A DNA stretch of 6,983 nt, taken from positions 109,089-116,071 of the forward strand of contig PBIU01000009.1 in the NCBI GenBank assembly GCA_002720535.1, given 5' to 3'. A program made the position numbers and the translations under genes. This document shows positions 1 through 6,053 of this stretch, one piece after another (the first letter of the stretch is position 1; every line of letters begins with the position of its first letter). The DNA comes from Candidatus Pelagibacterales bacterium (GTDB taxonomy: Bacteria > Pseudomonadota > Alphaproteobacteria > TMED109). The notes below the pieces were generated by a model. That model saw only the letters and a list, made by a program, of their open reading frames with translations. It had not been told where the DNA came from and made no database searches.

Positions 1-1174
1 CTGGTCTATTATATTTGGACTATGGCTAGTATATTTCTGTTTTGGTTATTCTGTTTCATCAATAGCGCCTATAGTTCCATATATTACACATGATTTAAAT
101 ATATCCTACAAACAAATGGGCTTAATACTTGGTGCATGGCAATTTACATATATGTTATTTGCATTACCTGCAGGATATATTTTAGATAAATATGGATTAA
201 AAATATCAATTTTTACAGCAGCAATAATTATCACTTTATCTCTAATTCTAAGAGGACTCTCTGAAAATTTTTATCATATGTGGTTAGCGGTAGCTTTATT
301 TGGAATAGGAGGTCCTTTAATATCTGTAGGTGTTCCAAAAGCATCCATTTTATGGAAAAGTGAAAAAAATAGAGCAATATCTATGGGTATTTTATTTACA
401 GGCCCAATGAGTGGAGGAATATTTTCATTACTGACTATGAATTCTTTAATAATGCCTCTTCTAAATAATAATTGGAAATTAGTTTATTTCTTATATGGCT
501 TAGCACCATTTTTATCTGGACTGATATGGCTATTTATTACAAAAAATAAAGTAGTATTAAATAAAAAAGAATCCTCTTTATTAAATATCTCAAATAGTAT
601 TTCTTTTTTTAAATTAATAATTTTAAAAAAACGATTTATTAATATCTTAATTCTAGGAACTGGAGGTATGTTTTTAGTTCACAGCATTTCAGGCTGGCTA
701 CCTAAAATTATTCATGCAAAAGGAATTGATTTAAGTTTATCGAGTGCATTAGCTACTATTCCAATAATAATAGGTATATTATCCGCTTTAACTATTACTA
801 GATTTGCTAATAAGGATACACGTATTAATATACTGACTATTTTATTTGTGAATGCAGGATTATCATTATTTTTTATTCAATCTTCTAACTTATCAATTAT
901 TATTATAGGACTTTTGTTTCTTGGGTTATCTACAGGAACACTCATTGTGATTATTTTAAACCATATGTCAGAAAGCAAGAATATATCCTTTAATAATTTA
1001 GGTATCGCAGGTGGCATATTTTTTTCAATAATACAAATTGGAGGTGTATTAGGACCATTCTTTATGGGTCTGATATATGATTTATATAATAATTTTAATA
1101 TTGCCTTAAGTATATATTCAATAATTATGTTTATGATGTTATTTCCATTATTTATTATAAGGAAAGAAAAATAA
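1..1174 (+). CDS. MFS transporter, 5' end outside window
   Basis: Inner-membrane secondary transporter of the major facilitator superfamily; substrate not determinable. The reading frame is open from base 2 and gives 390 visible residues, so the ATG at 116 is an internal Met and not the start. The 38 residues before it form a typical first membrane helix (WSIIFGLWLVYFCFGY...). Visible residues hold about twelve hydrophobic helices, roughly at 3-25, 40-60, 67-85, 93-111, 126-146, 160-180, 211-229, 245-264, 275-293, 297-319, 331-356 and 366-386. The first cytoplasmic loop has the MFS motif A core G-x3-D-x2-G (GYILDKYG, Asp62). The stretch SGWLPKIIHAKG opening the C-terminal half resembles CynX/NimT-like and related anion or drug transporters, but this is only a weak hint. 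Probably just a few N-terminal residues are missing. It is convergent with the regulator gene, 20 bp between stops, so it need not belong to the acyl-CoA locus. Family confident, function unknown. Confidence 0.88.
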   Translation, partial: WSIIFGLWLVYFCFGYSVSSIAPIVPYITHDLNISYKQMGLILGAWQFTYMLFALPAGYILDKYGLKISIFTAAIIITLSLILRGLSENFYHMWLAVALFGIGGPLISVGVPKASILWKSEKNRAISMGILFTGPMSGGIFSLLTMNSLIMPLLNNNWKLVYFLYGLAPFLSGLIWLFITKNKVVLNKKESSLLNISNSISFFKLIILKKRFINILILGTGGMFLVHSISGWLPKIIHAKGIDLSLSSALATIPIIIGILSALTITRFANKDTRINILTILFVNAGLSLFFIQSSNLSIIIIGLLFLGLSTGTLIVIILNHMSESKNISFNNLGIAGGIFFSIIQIGGVLGPFFMGLIYDLYNNFNIALSIYSIIMFMMLFPLFIIRKEK

Positions 1175-1189
1175 TATTTGTAAATATTA
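1172..1189 (-). terminator. Possible weak A/T-only hairpin at the end of the regulator gene
   Basis: Eight-base arms TAATATTT and AAATATTA flank a 2-base centre. Because a loop needs at least 3 bases, about 7 pairs would form. On the minus strand the hairpin is followed by ATTTTTCTTT, so it could end the regulator transcript. The stem has no G-C pairs and would be weak. It overlaps the last codons of the MFS gene. It also contains the octamer TTTGTAAA found in the operator region upstream of the same regulator. Confidence 0.3.
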
Positions 1190-1194
1190 AATAA

Positions 1195-2634
1195 TTAATT
1201 TGGTGTTACGTAAGCTGATAAACCCTTAACATTTTCATTATATGATAACTGTCTACTACTTGGAGGAAATGCTCTTTGTCTACAATCAATTCTTGGACAA
1301 CTTCTACATGAAACTCCAACTGGTACAATATTTTCAGAAGAATCTAATAAAACTCTCTCTCCATAAATCATTTTACTTGCATCATTTAATTTACAACCTA
1401 AACCTATTGAATAAAAACTTTCAGGAGAATCAAAGCCACCACTTCTTTTTTGAAAAGCTCTTGCAATACAAAAATATTTATCGCCGTTAGGCATCATAGA
1501 TACTTGAACTTTAATTCGATCTGGTGTTGTGAAAGCAGAATATATATTTAACCTTGGACACGCACCACTATACCTTGAAATAGATATACCGGATGCTGAA
1601 AAACGTTTCGATATATTTCCTGCTATATCTACCCTCATCATATGAAAAGGAATAGCTCTCGAACCAGGTTTATTTAGTGTTGTGAGTCTATGACATACTT
1701 GCTCAAAGCTTACTTGAAATCTATTTTCTAAAACTTCTATATCATATTTAGTAAATTGTGCTTGTTCAAAAAAATTATCATAAGGTAATATTATTGCACC
1801 CGCAAAATAATTAGATAAAGCTAGTCTTCCTAGTTTACGAACTTCTCCGTCTTCAATACTATTATCATCTAAAATTTCATTTATTTCTTTATCAGCTAAT
1901 AAAAGGCCCATCTGCTGCGCTACCAAAAATGTTCTACTTGCTTGAGGAAGTCTATCACTTATAACAAGTGTCTTTGCGACAGGGTCATAATACCTAATTG
2001 TATCATGTTTTATTTCAGGAGGAATAGTTGCTACTCTTATATTATGTTCAGATGAGAGGTATTCAGATAAAGGAACAAATAAGTTTATATTTTTAGGTTT
2101 ATTTAGCTTAGCAAGAATTTTATTAGCCGCTTCTTCTAAGCTCGGAAAATAATTAGATTTTTTTTGGATTAAATCTGATATTATTTCAGCAGAAATATTA
2201 TTTGTCATACCTTCACCAGTATATTGATCTCCTTCTAAATCGGAAATATCTCTTAATCTGATTTGACTAGTTTTATGAATGTCATAAAGACGAATAACTG
2301 CTCTAGCAATTTCTGGCTGACTGGATACTAGATCTTGTATATCATGATTTTTTAAATAATTATCATCAAAGACAGTATCGCTGAAAACCTCCATTAAATT
2401 TGATAATAAACCTGAATCATTTTCATTACCTATTTCTGATAACTCAATATTAAATTCTTTTGCCAAGGTAAGTAATATTTTTCCAGTAACATTTCTTCTA
2501 TTATTTTCTATCAAATTTAAATAAGGAGTAGAAATACCAAGCATATTAGCTAATACTTGCTGACTTAACTGCCTTTCTCGTCTTAGCCTTCTAATTGTTG
2601 CGCCTAATCTTATATCTTGAGTATTATTTTTCAT
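1195..2634 (-). CDS. ScfR/RamB-family HTH transcriptional regulator (XRE HTH + degenerate M78 + Cys-rich C-terminal domain)
   Basis: Cytoplasmic DNA-binding regulator, 479 residues, a usual length for this family. Residues about 7-61 are an XRE/Cro-type helix-turn-helix (RRLRRERQLSQQVLANMLGI, then STPYLNLIENNRRNVTG). Residues about 165-320 align in style with the ImmA/IrrE (M78) fold, including SNYFAGAIILPYDNFFEQA at 275-293. The HExxH zinc motif is absent: VAQQMGLLLA (238-247) sits in its place, so proteolysis is unlikely. The C-terminal domain has Cys359, Cys389, Cys414 and the family signature GVSCRSCPRIDCRQRAFPP (Cys443, Cys446, Cys451). Known members are RamB (glyoxylate shunt, acetate metabolism) and PccR (propionyl-CoA carboxylase); they are thought to sense short-chain acyl-CoA. 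The ATG at 2634 is preceded by AGGTG (2639-2643) 4 bases away and starts just before the HTH. It is divergent from aceA, so aceA regulation and autoregulation are the likely roles (inference). Effector unknown. Confidence 0.88.
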   Translation of the reverse strand: MKNNTQDIRLGATIRRLRRERQLSQQVLANMLGISTPYLNLIENNRRNVTGKILLTLAKEFNIELSEIGNENDSGLLSNLMEVFSDTVFDDNYLKNHDIQDLVSSQPEIARAVIRLYDIHKTSQIRLRDISDLEGDQYTGEGMTNNISAEIISDLIQKKSNYFPSLEEAANKILAKLNKPKNINLFVPLSEYLSSEHNIRVATIPPEIKHDTIRYYDPVAKTLVISDRLPQASRTFLVAQQMGLLLADKEINEILDDNSIEDGEVRKLGRLALSNYFAGAIILPYDNFFEQAQFTKYDIEVLENRFQVSFEQVCHRLTTLNKPGSRAIPFHMMRVDIAGNISKRFSASGISISRYSGACPRLNIYSAFTTPDRIKVQVSMMPNGDKYFCIARAFQKRSGGFDSPESFYSIGLGCKLNDASKMIYGERVLLDSSENIVPVGVSCRSCPRIDCRQRAFPPSSRQLSYNENVKGLSAYVTPN

Positions 2635-2647
2635 TAAACACCTATAA

Positions 2648-2665
2648 TTTGTAAATATTTACAAA
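2648..2665. promoter_or_regulatory. Perfect 18-bp palindromic operator candidate
   Basis: TTTGTAAATATTTACAAA reads the same on both strands. It is two octamers, TTTGTAAA and TTTACAAA, offset by 10 bp (about one helical turn). It lies 14 bp upstream of the regulator start codon, in its predicted 5' leader, where binding would suit autorepression. The octamer differs by one base from the TTTGCAAA-type sites reported for RamB/PccR-family regulators. Binding by the adjacent regulator is inferred. Confidence 0.65.
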
Positions 2666-2686
2666 ATTATTAAAATTTACATAATT

Positions 2687-2714
2687 TTAATAACATATTT
2701 ACAAACAATATCAA
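2687..2714 (-). promoter_or_regulatory. Possible sigma70-type promoter of the regulator gene
   Basis: On the minus strand, TTGATA (2714-2709; 5 of 6 to the -35 consensus) is followed after 16 bp by TATTAA (2692-2687; 4 of 6 to the -10 consensus). Transcription would begin near 2680, leaving a leader of about 45 nt. The octamer at 2698-2705 would fall in the spacer and the 18-bp palindrome just downstream of the start. In DNA this AT-rich such matches are easy to find by chance. Confidence 0.35.
2698..2705. promoter_or_regulatory. Single operator-like octamer TTTACAAA
   Basis: An exact copy of the right half of the 18-bp palindrome, in the context TATTTACAAAC, 40 bp from that half (about four helical turns). 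It lies between the candidate -35 and -10 of the regulator promoter. Supported by recurrence within one short spacer; function inferred. Confidence 0.45.
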
Positions 2715-2739
2715 TAAAAATGTTGGATTTATGCTATTT

Positions 2740-2768
2740 TTTTTAGTAAATAATTTACAAATTATAAC
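2740..2768 (+). promoter_or_regulatory. Possible aceA promoter
   Basis: TATAAC (2763-2768) is a 5 of 6 match to a -10 box. The region 17 bp upstream (2740-2745, TTTTTA) is a poor -35, which would fit a promoter that needs an activator. Start would be near 2775, leaving a leader of about 23 nt containing the ribosome-binding site. The octamer at 2754-2761 would lie in the spacer next to the -10 box. Weak, composition-sensitive evidence. Confidence 0.3.
2743..2761. promoter_or_regulatory. Second, imperfect inverted operator-like site near aceA
   Basis: TTAGTAAA-TAA-TTTACAAA: the right half is an exact octamer (2754-2761) and the left half carries one change from TTTGTAAA. The core GTAAATAATTTAC (2746-2758) is an inverted repeat around one central base, against zero in the 2648-2665 palindrome. 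It is next to the candidate aceA -10 box, 36 bp upstream of the start codon, so it is the best-placed site for controlling aceA. Confidence 0.45.
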
Positions 2769-2782
2769 ATTAACTATAAATT

Positions 2783-2789
2783 AAGTGGA
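2783..2789 (+). promoter_or_regulatory. aceA ribosome-binding site
   Basis: AAGTGGA lies 8 bases before the ATG at 2798. It is a moderate match to the Shine-Dalgarno sequence, but it is the only candidate, and no other in-frame start codon exists in the first 90 or so codons. It therefore supports the long N-terminus of isocitrate lyase. Confidence 0.5.
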
Positions 2790-2797
2790 TTAAATTA

Positions 2798-4162
2798 ATG
2801 GATGACACAATTTTAGAAGGTTTATCTCCAAGTACAAATACAACATATGACCCCCATAACAATGAAAATATCACTGCTAAGACAAGTGATAATAATGAAT
2901 GGGAAGTCCCTTCTTGGGCTCACGATCGTTGGGCAACCATAAAAAGAGACTATACTGTGGAAGATGTAAAAAAACTTCAAGGTTCTGTCAAAATTAAACA
3001 TACTTTAGCAGAAAATGGTTCCAAGAAATTATGGGAATTACTTCATAAAGAAGATTATGTAGCTACATTAGGAACTTATACAGGCAATATGGCTGTCCAA
3101 CAAGCTAGAGCAGGATTAAAAGCTATATATTTATCGGGATGGCAAGTAGCTGCTGACGCAAATAGTTCAGGACAAATGTATCCTGATCAAAGTCTATACC
3201 CAGTTAATAGTGTTCCAGATATTGTAAAAAGAATTAATTTGGCCTTTCAAAGAGCAGATCAAGTTCAGCATATGGAAAAACTTGAAAATATTGAAACCAC
3301 AGATATTGATTTTTTCCTTCCTATTATAGCAGATGCTGAAGCTGGCTTTGGTGGACCTCTAAACTGTTTTGAATTAATGAAATCAATGATTGAAGCTGGA
3401 GCAGCTGCAGTGCATTTTGAAGACCAATTAGCTTCAGAAAAAAAATGTGGACACTTAGGAGGAAAAGTTTTAGTGCCAACAGCAACTTTTGAGAGAACTC
3501 TTAATTCTGCTAGACTAGCTGCAGATGTAATGGGCGTTCCAACATTAATAATGGCTAGAACTGATGCTGAAGCAGCAAGATTAATTACTAGTGATATTGA
3601 TGAGAGAGATCATAAATTCTTAACTGGTGAAAGAACTACTGAGGGTTTCTATAGAATGACTGGTGGAATAGATTGTGCAATCGCAAGAGGCATAGCCTTT
3701 GCTCCTTATGCTGATTTAGTATGGTGTGAGACTGCTACTCCAGATTTATCTGAAGCAAGAAAATTTGCAGAAGCTCTTAAAAAAGAACACCCTGATCAAA
3801 TGCTAGCGTATAATTGTTCTCCATCTTTTAATTGGAAAAAACACCTAGATGAATCTCAAATGAAAGTTTTCCAAAAAGAAATAGCTGCAATGGGATATAA
3901 ATTCCAATTTATTACGTTAGCAGGTTTTCATAATTTAAACTATTCAACATTTAAATTAGCTGAAGCTTATAAAGAAAATGGTATGGCTGCGTATTCTGAA
4001 CTTCAACAGAAAGAATTTGGTGCTGAAAAAGATGGTTATTCCGCAACAAAACACCAAAGAGAAGTCGGTGTTTCTTATTTTGATGCAGTATCTAATGCAG
4101 TTACCAAAGGTCAATCGGCTACTACTGCAATGGATGATTCAACTGAAACAGATCAATTTTAA
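2798..4162 (+). CDS. aceA: Isocitrate lyase
   Basis: Cytoplasmic enzyme splitting isocitrate into glyoxylate and succinate, the first step of the glyoxylate shunt (normally a Mg2+-dependent homotetramer). The 454-residue product matches classical isocitrate lyase throughout. SGWQVAADAN is at 113-122; ADAEAGFGG at 178-186, where Asp179 corresponds to the metal-binding Asp; the catalytic signature KKCGH at 215-219 has nucleophile Cys217; NCSPSFNW is at 339-346; and the C-terminus STETDQF mirrors STEESQF of the E. coli enzyme. The Asp179-Cys217 spacing of 38 equals that in E. coli AceA. 2-Methylisocitrate lyase is unlikely because PrpB proteins are near 290-300 residues, though dual activity cannot be excluded. 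The N-terminus is about 25 residues longer than in E. coli and rich in Asn, Thr and Asp. It is divergent from the ScfR-type regulator, with operator-like repeats between, and followed by its own terminator. No malate synthase is in the window. Confidence 0.97.
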   Translation: MDDTILEGLSPSTNTTYDPHNNENITAKTSDNNEWEVPSWAHDRWATIKRDYTVEDVKKLQGSVKIKHTLAENGSKKLWELLHKEDYVATLGTYTGNMAVQQARAGLKAIYLSGWQVAADANSSGQMYPDQSLYPVNSVPDIVKRINLAFQRADQVQHMEKLENIETTDIDFFLPIIADAEAGFGGPLNCFELMKSMIEAGAAAVHFEDQLASEKKCGHLGGKVLVPTATFERTLNSARLAADVMGVPTLIMARTDAEAARLITSDIDERDHKFLTGERTTEGFYRMTGGIDCAIARGIAFAPYADLVWCETATPDLSEARKFAEALKKEHPDQMLAYNCSPSFNWKKHLDESQMKVFQKEIAAMGYKFQFITLAGFHNLNYSTFKLAEAYKENGMAAYSELQQKEFGAEKDGYSATKHQREVGVSYFDAVSNAVTKGQSATTAMDDSTETDQF

Positions 4163-4169
4163 CAGTTTA

Positions 4170-4196
4170 AATTAGCAGTAATGCTAATTATTTTTT
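4170..4196 (+). terminator. Rho-independent terminator of aceA
   Basis: A perfect 8-bp stem, AATTAGCA (4170-4177) with TGCTAATT (4182-4189), closes a GTAA loop of the GNRA type and is followed by ATTTTTT (4190-4196). It begins 8 bases after the aceA stop codon. It should separate aceA from acuI transcription. Confidence 0.85.
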
Positions 4197-4205
4197 CCCC
4201 TAATA

Positions 4206-4236
4206 TCGCAAGGAGTAATTTTTTTATTCCTTGTGA
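4206..4236 (+). terminator. Second long hairpin between aceA and acuI
   Basis: TCGCAAGGAGTAA (4206-4218) pairs with TTATTCCTTGTGA (4224-4236) over 13 bp, with two G-U pairs and a 5-base all-T loop. The sequence after it (TTCTATTTAATA) is T/A-rich but not a clean T-tract. It may be a backup terminator or a structured element close to the acuI promoter. Since both G-U changes keep the pairing, the fold looks real; its role is uncertain. Confidence 0.5.
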
Positions 4237-4258
4237 TTCTATTTAATAAATATAAAAT
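4231..4258 (+). promoter_or_regulatory. Possible acuI promoter
   Basis: TTGTGA (4231-4236; 4 of 6 to -35) is followed after 16 bp by TAAAAT (4253-4258; 5 of 6 to -10), placing a start near 4265 and a leader of about 28 nt. The -35 box would form the 3' arm end of the preceding hairpin. No TTTACAAA-type octamer is present in this spacer. Weak evidence. Confidence 0.3.
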
Positions 4259-4292
4259 AATTCAATAAATTAATTACTGTGAAGGAATTCAA

Positions 4293-5279
4293 ATGTTTAA
4301 TGCTTTAGTTTTAAATAAAGAAGAAGATCAGAAAGCTACAAATGAAATAAAAGAATTAGATATTTCTATGCTTCCAGAAGGAGATGTTCTAGTAAATGTA
4401 GATTATTCAACCATAAATTATAAAGATTCTTTAGCAATTACATCTGCTTCACCCATAATTAAGAGTTATCCTATGGTGCCTGGTATTGATTTTGCAGGAA
4501 CGGTTGAAGACAGTTCAAATAGTAATTTTAAAGTTGGAGATAAAGTAATACTAAATGGTTTTGGTGTTGGAGAGAAACATTGGGGTGGCTTATCTCAGAA
4601 AGCTCGAGTCAATGGAGATTGGTTAGTACATATGCCAAAAGAATTTACTTCTAAGCAAGCTATGGCTATCGGAACTGCAGGGTATACGTCTATGCTTTGC
4701 GTTCTTGCCTTAGAGAATAATGGTATTTCACCAAATAGTGGCGAAATATTAGTAACTGGTGCTTCAGGAGGTGTAGGAAGTGTAGCAATTTCTTTATTAT
4801 CAAAACTTGGATATACAGTATGCGCATCCTCAGGAAGAAATGAACATGCAGAATACCTGAAATCACTAGGAGCAGATAATATTATTGATAGAAATGAGCT
4901 ATCAGAAAAAGGACGACCATTAAACAAAGAACGATGGGCAGGTGCAATAGATTCCGTAGGTAGCCATACTCTTGCAAATATATGTGCATCAATGAAATAT
5001 GGAGGAACAGTTGCAGCCTGTGGTTTAGCACAAGGTTTTGATTTTCCCTCTACAGTTATGCCTTTTATACTTCGAGGAGTTACTCTTGCAGGAGTTGATA
5101 GTGTTTATTGTCCATTAAAAGATAGAATTAAAGCTTGGGAAAGATTAGCTACAGATTTAAATATGGATCATCTCAATAGTATGATTAATATTATTTCATT
5201 ATCTGAAGTAGAGGAAACAACTCAAAAAATGTTATCTGGAAAAACTCACGGTAGAATAATAGTAGATGTCAACAGCTGA
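4293..5279 (+). CDS. acuI: Acrylyl-CoA reductase (NADPH), AcuI/YhdH family
   Basis: Cytoplasmic zinc-independent medium-chain reductase. AcuI proteins reduce acryloyl-CoA to propionyl-CoA with NADPH, detoxifying acryloyl-CoA made from DMSP, acrylate or 3-hydroxypropionate. The 328 residues match the family's usual 325-330. The GroES-like N-terminal domain (about 1-120) has INYKDSLAIT (41-50), MVPGIDFAGTVE (61-72) and NGFGVGEKHWGG (88-99). The Rossmann domain carries the nucleotide-binding loop VTGASGGVGS (154-163), followed by IDSVG (219-223), and the C-terminal part has VDSVYCP (268-274) and the final HGRIIVDV. These are AcuI/YhdH hallmarks rather than generic quinone reductase. The ATG is preceded by AAGGAA (4282-4287) at 5 bases. 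It follows aceA on the same strand but beyond a strong terminator, so it is probably transcribed separately. Its stop is 5 bp from that of convergent gpmA. Family is sure; the substrate in this organism is inferred. Confidence 0.93.
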   Translation: MFNALVLNKEEDQKATNEIKELDISMLPEGDVLVNVDYSTINYKDSLAITSASPIIKSYPMVPGIDFAGTVEDSSNSNFKVGDKVILNGFGVGEKHWGGLSQKARVNGDWLVHMPKEFTSKQAMAIGTAGYTSMLCVLALENNGISPNSGEILVTGASGGVGSVAISLLSKLGYTVCASSGRNEHAEYLKSLGADNIIDRNELSEKGRPLNKERWAGAIDSVGSHTLANICASMKYGGTVAACGLAQGFDFPSTVMPFILRGVTLAGVDSVYCPLKDRIKAWERLATDLNMDHLNSMINIISLSEVEETTQKMLSGKTHGRIIVDVNS

Positions 5280-5284
5280 CAATC
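5265..5284. terminator. Possible short hairpin at the acuI/gpmA convergence
   Basis: GTCA (5268-5271) pairs with TGAC (5277-5280), and GAT (5265-5267) can pair with ATC (5282-5284) past one bulged A. On the plus strand it is followed by TTATTTATTTTG, so it may weakly end acuI transcription inside the 3' end of gpmA. On the minus strand the following sequence is less T-rich. The stem is short and covers the acuI stop codon. Confidence 0.3.
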
Positions 5285-6007
5285 TTATTTATTTTGTATA
5301 ATAGTTTGTGCTCTTTTTTCATCTAAATAATATGCACTAATAAATTTTAAATCAGAATCTAATTTTACTAATAGAGGGTTTCCAGTTGGGATCTCTAATT
5401 TATTAATATTTTCACTCGATATATTAAATAGTAATTTACATAATGCCCTTAATGAATTTCCATGTGCAGCTATAATGACATTTTTACCTGCTAATATTTT
5501 TGGCCTAATATTAATATTAAAATAAGGAATAACTCTATCATATGTATCTTTCAACGACTCAGTATTTGGGATAGCATCCTCATTTATATCTTTATATATT
5601 ATATCATTTCTTGGATTAAACTCACTATCTTCACTTAATTCTGGTGGAGCAATGTCCCATGACCTTCTATAAATTTTAATCTTTTCTTCACCTAACTGCT
5701 CTTTCATTTCAGATTTATTCAGACCTGTTAAACTACCATAATGTCTTTCATTAAACTCCCAAGACTTGGTAAAGCCTATATTTTCTAATTTCATATTTTC
5801 TAAAATAATTTTTAAAGTACTGTTAGCTCTTTTTAAATAAGAGGTATAAGCAAAATCAATTCTAATATTTTTTTTTACCAATAATTGACCTGCTTTTTTA
5901 GCCTCAGATAAACCATTATCTGATAATTCTACATCATACCATCCAGTAAAACGGTTTTGAAGATTCCATATACTTTGTCCATGACGCACTAAAATTAATT
6001 CACTCAT
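5285..6007 (-). CDS. gpmA: 2,3-bisphosphoglycerate-dependent phosphoglycerate mutase
   Basis: Cytoplasmic glycolytic/gluconeogenic enzyme interconverting 3- and 2-phosphoglycerate through a phosphohistidine. From the ATG at 6007 the product has 240 residues, near the 230-250 of the cofactor-dependent family. It shows the phosphate-binding signature LVRHGQSIWN (6-15) with His9 as the expected phosphorylated residue, RFTGWYDVELSDNG (19-32), Arg60, NERHYGSLTGLNK (86-98) with acid/base Glu87, RRSWDIAPPE (114-123), and AAHGNSLRA (180-188) with His182. All expected catalytic residues are present. The frame extends to a TTG at 6019, but GGAAAG (6017-6012) lies just before the ATG at 6007 and the family starts at this Met, so 6007 is preferred. 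It lies 46 bp downstream of the alpha/beta hydrolase gene on the same strand. An operon is possible, although the functions do not obviously belong together. During growth on C2/C3 compounds the enzyme would run in the gluconeogenic direction. Confidence 0.95.
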   Translation of the reverse strand: MSELILVRHGQSIWNLQNRFTGWYDVELSDNGLSEAKKAGQLLVKKNIRIDFAYTSYLKRANSTLKIILENMKLENIGFTKSWEFNERHYGSLTGLNKSEMKEQLGEEKIKIYRRSWDIAPPELSEDSEFNPRNDIIYKDINEDAIPNTESLKDTYDRVIPYFNINIRPKILAGKNVIIAAHGNSLRALCKLLFNISSENINKLEIPTGNPLLVKLDSDLKFISAYYLDEKRAQTIIQNK

Positions 6008-6011
6008 ATCT

Positions 6012-6017
6012 CTTTCC
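6012..6017 (-). promoter_or_regulatory. gpmA ribosome-binding site that decides the start
   Basis: GGAAAG on the minus strand, 4 bases before the ATG at 6007. If translation began at the TTG at 6019, this sequence would be inside the coding region and no Shine-Dalgarno match would precede it. A TATAAT on the minus strand (6027-6022) is too close to the ATG to be a convincing promoter and has no good -35. Confidence 0.6.
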
Positions 6018-6053
6018 AATTATTATATATTAAAAAACTGACCTATTTAACTA

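Noticed and set aside
1242..1490. 82-codon open frame on the + strand
   Set aside because: Lies antisense inside the well-supported regulator gene; its product has no recognisable domain and looks like AT-rich shadow sequence.
2676..2683. TTTACATA as a fifth operator copy
   Set aside because: Differs from the octamer, and the same TTTACATA also occurs within coding sequence near 5436 and 6910, so it is not specific to the spacer.
2798..4162. 2-Methylisocitrate lyase (PrpB) as the identity of the aceA product
   Set aside because: The length of 454 and similarity to E. coli AceA along the whole protein, including its C-terminal end, favour isocitrate lyase; PrpB is much shorter.
3978..4175. 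65-codon open frame overlapping the 3' end of aceA
   Set aside because: Out-of-frame shadow within the conserved isocitrate lyase C-terminus; it runs into the aceA terminator.
4595..4927. 110-codon open frame antisense to acuI
   Set aside because: Entirely inside acuI, with no recognisable motif and no ribosome-binding site that stands out.
6008..6019. TTG start for gpmA adding four residues (MERD)
   Set aside because: The GGAAAG ribosome-binding site falls inside this extension, and the family begins at the following Met.
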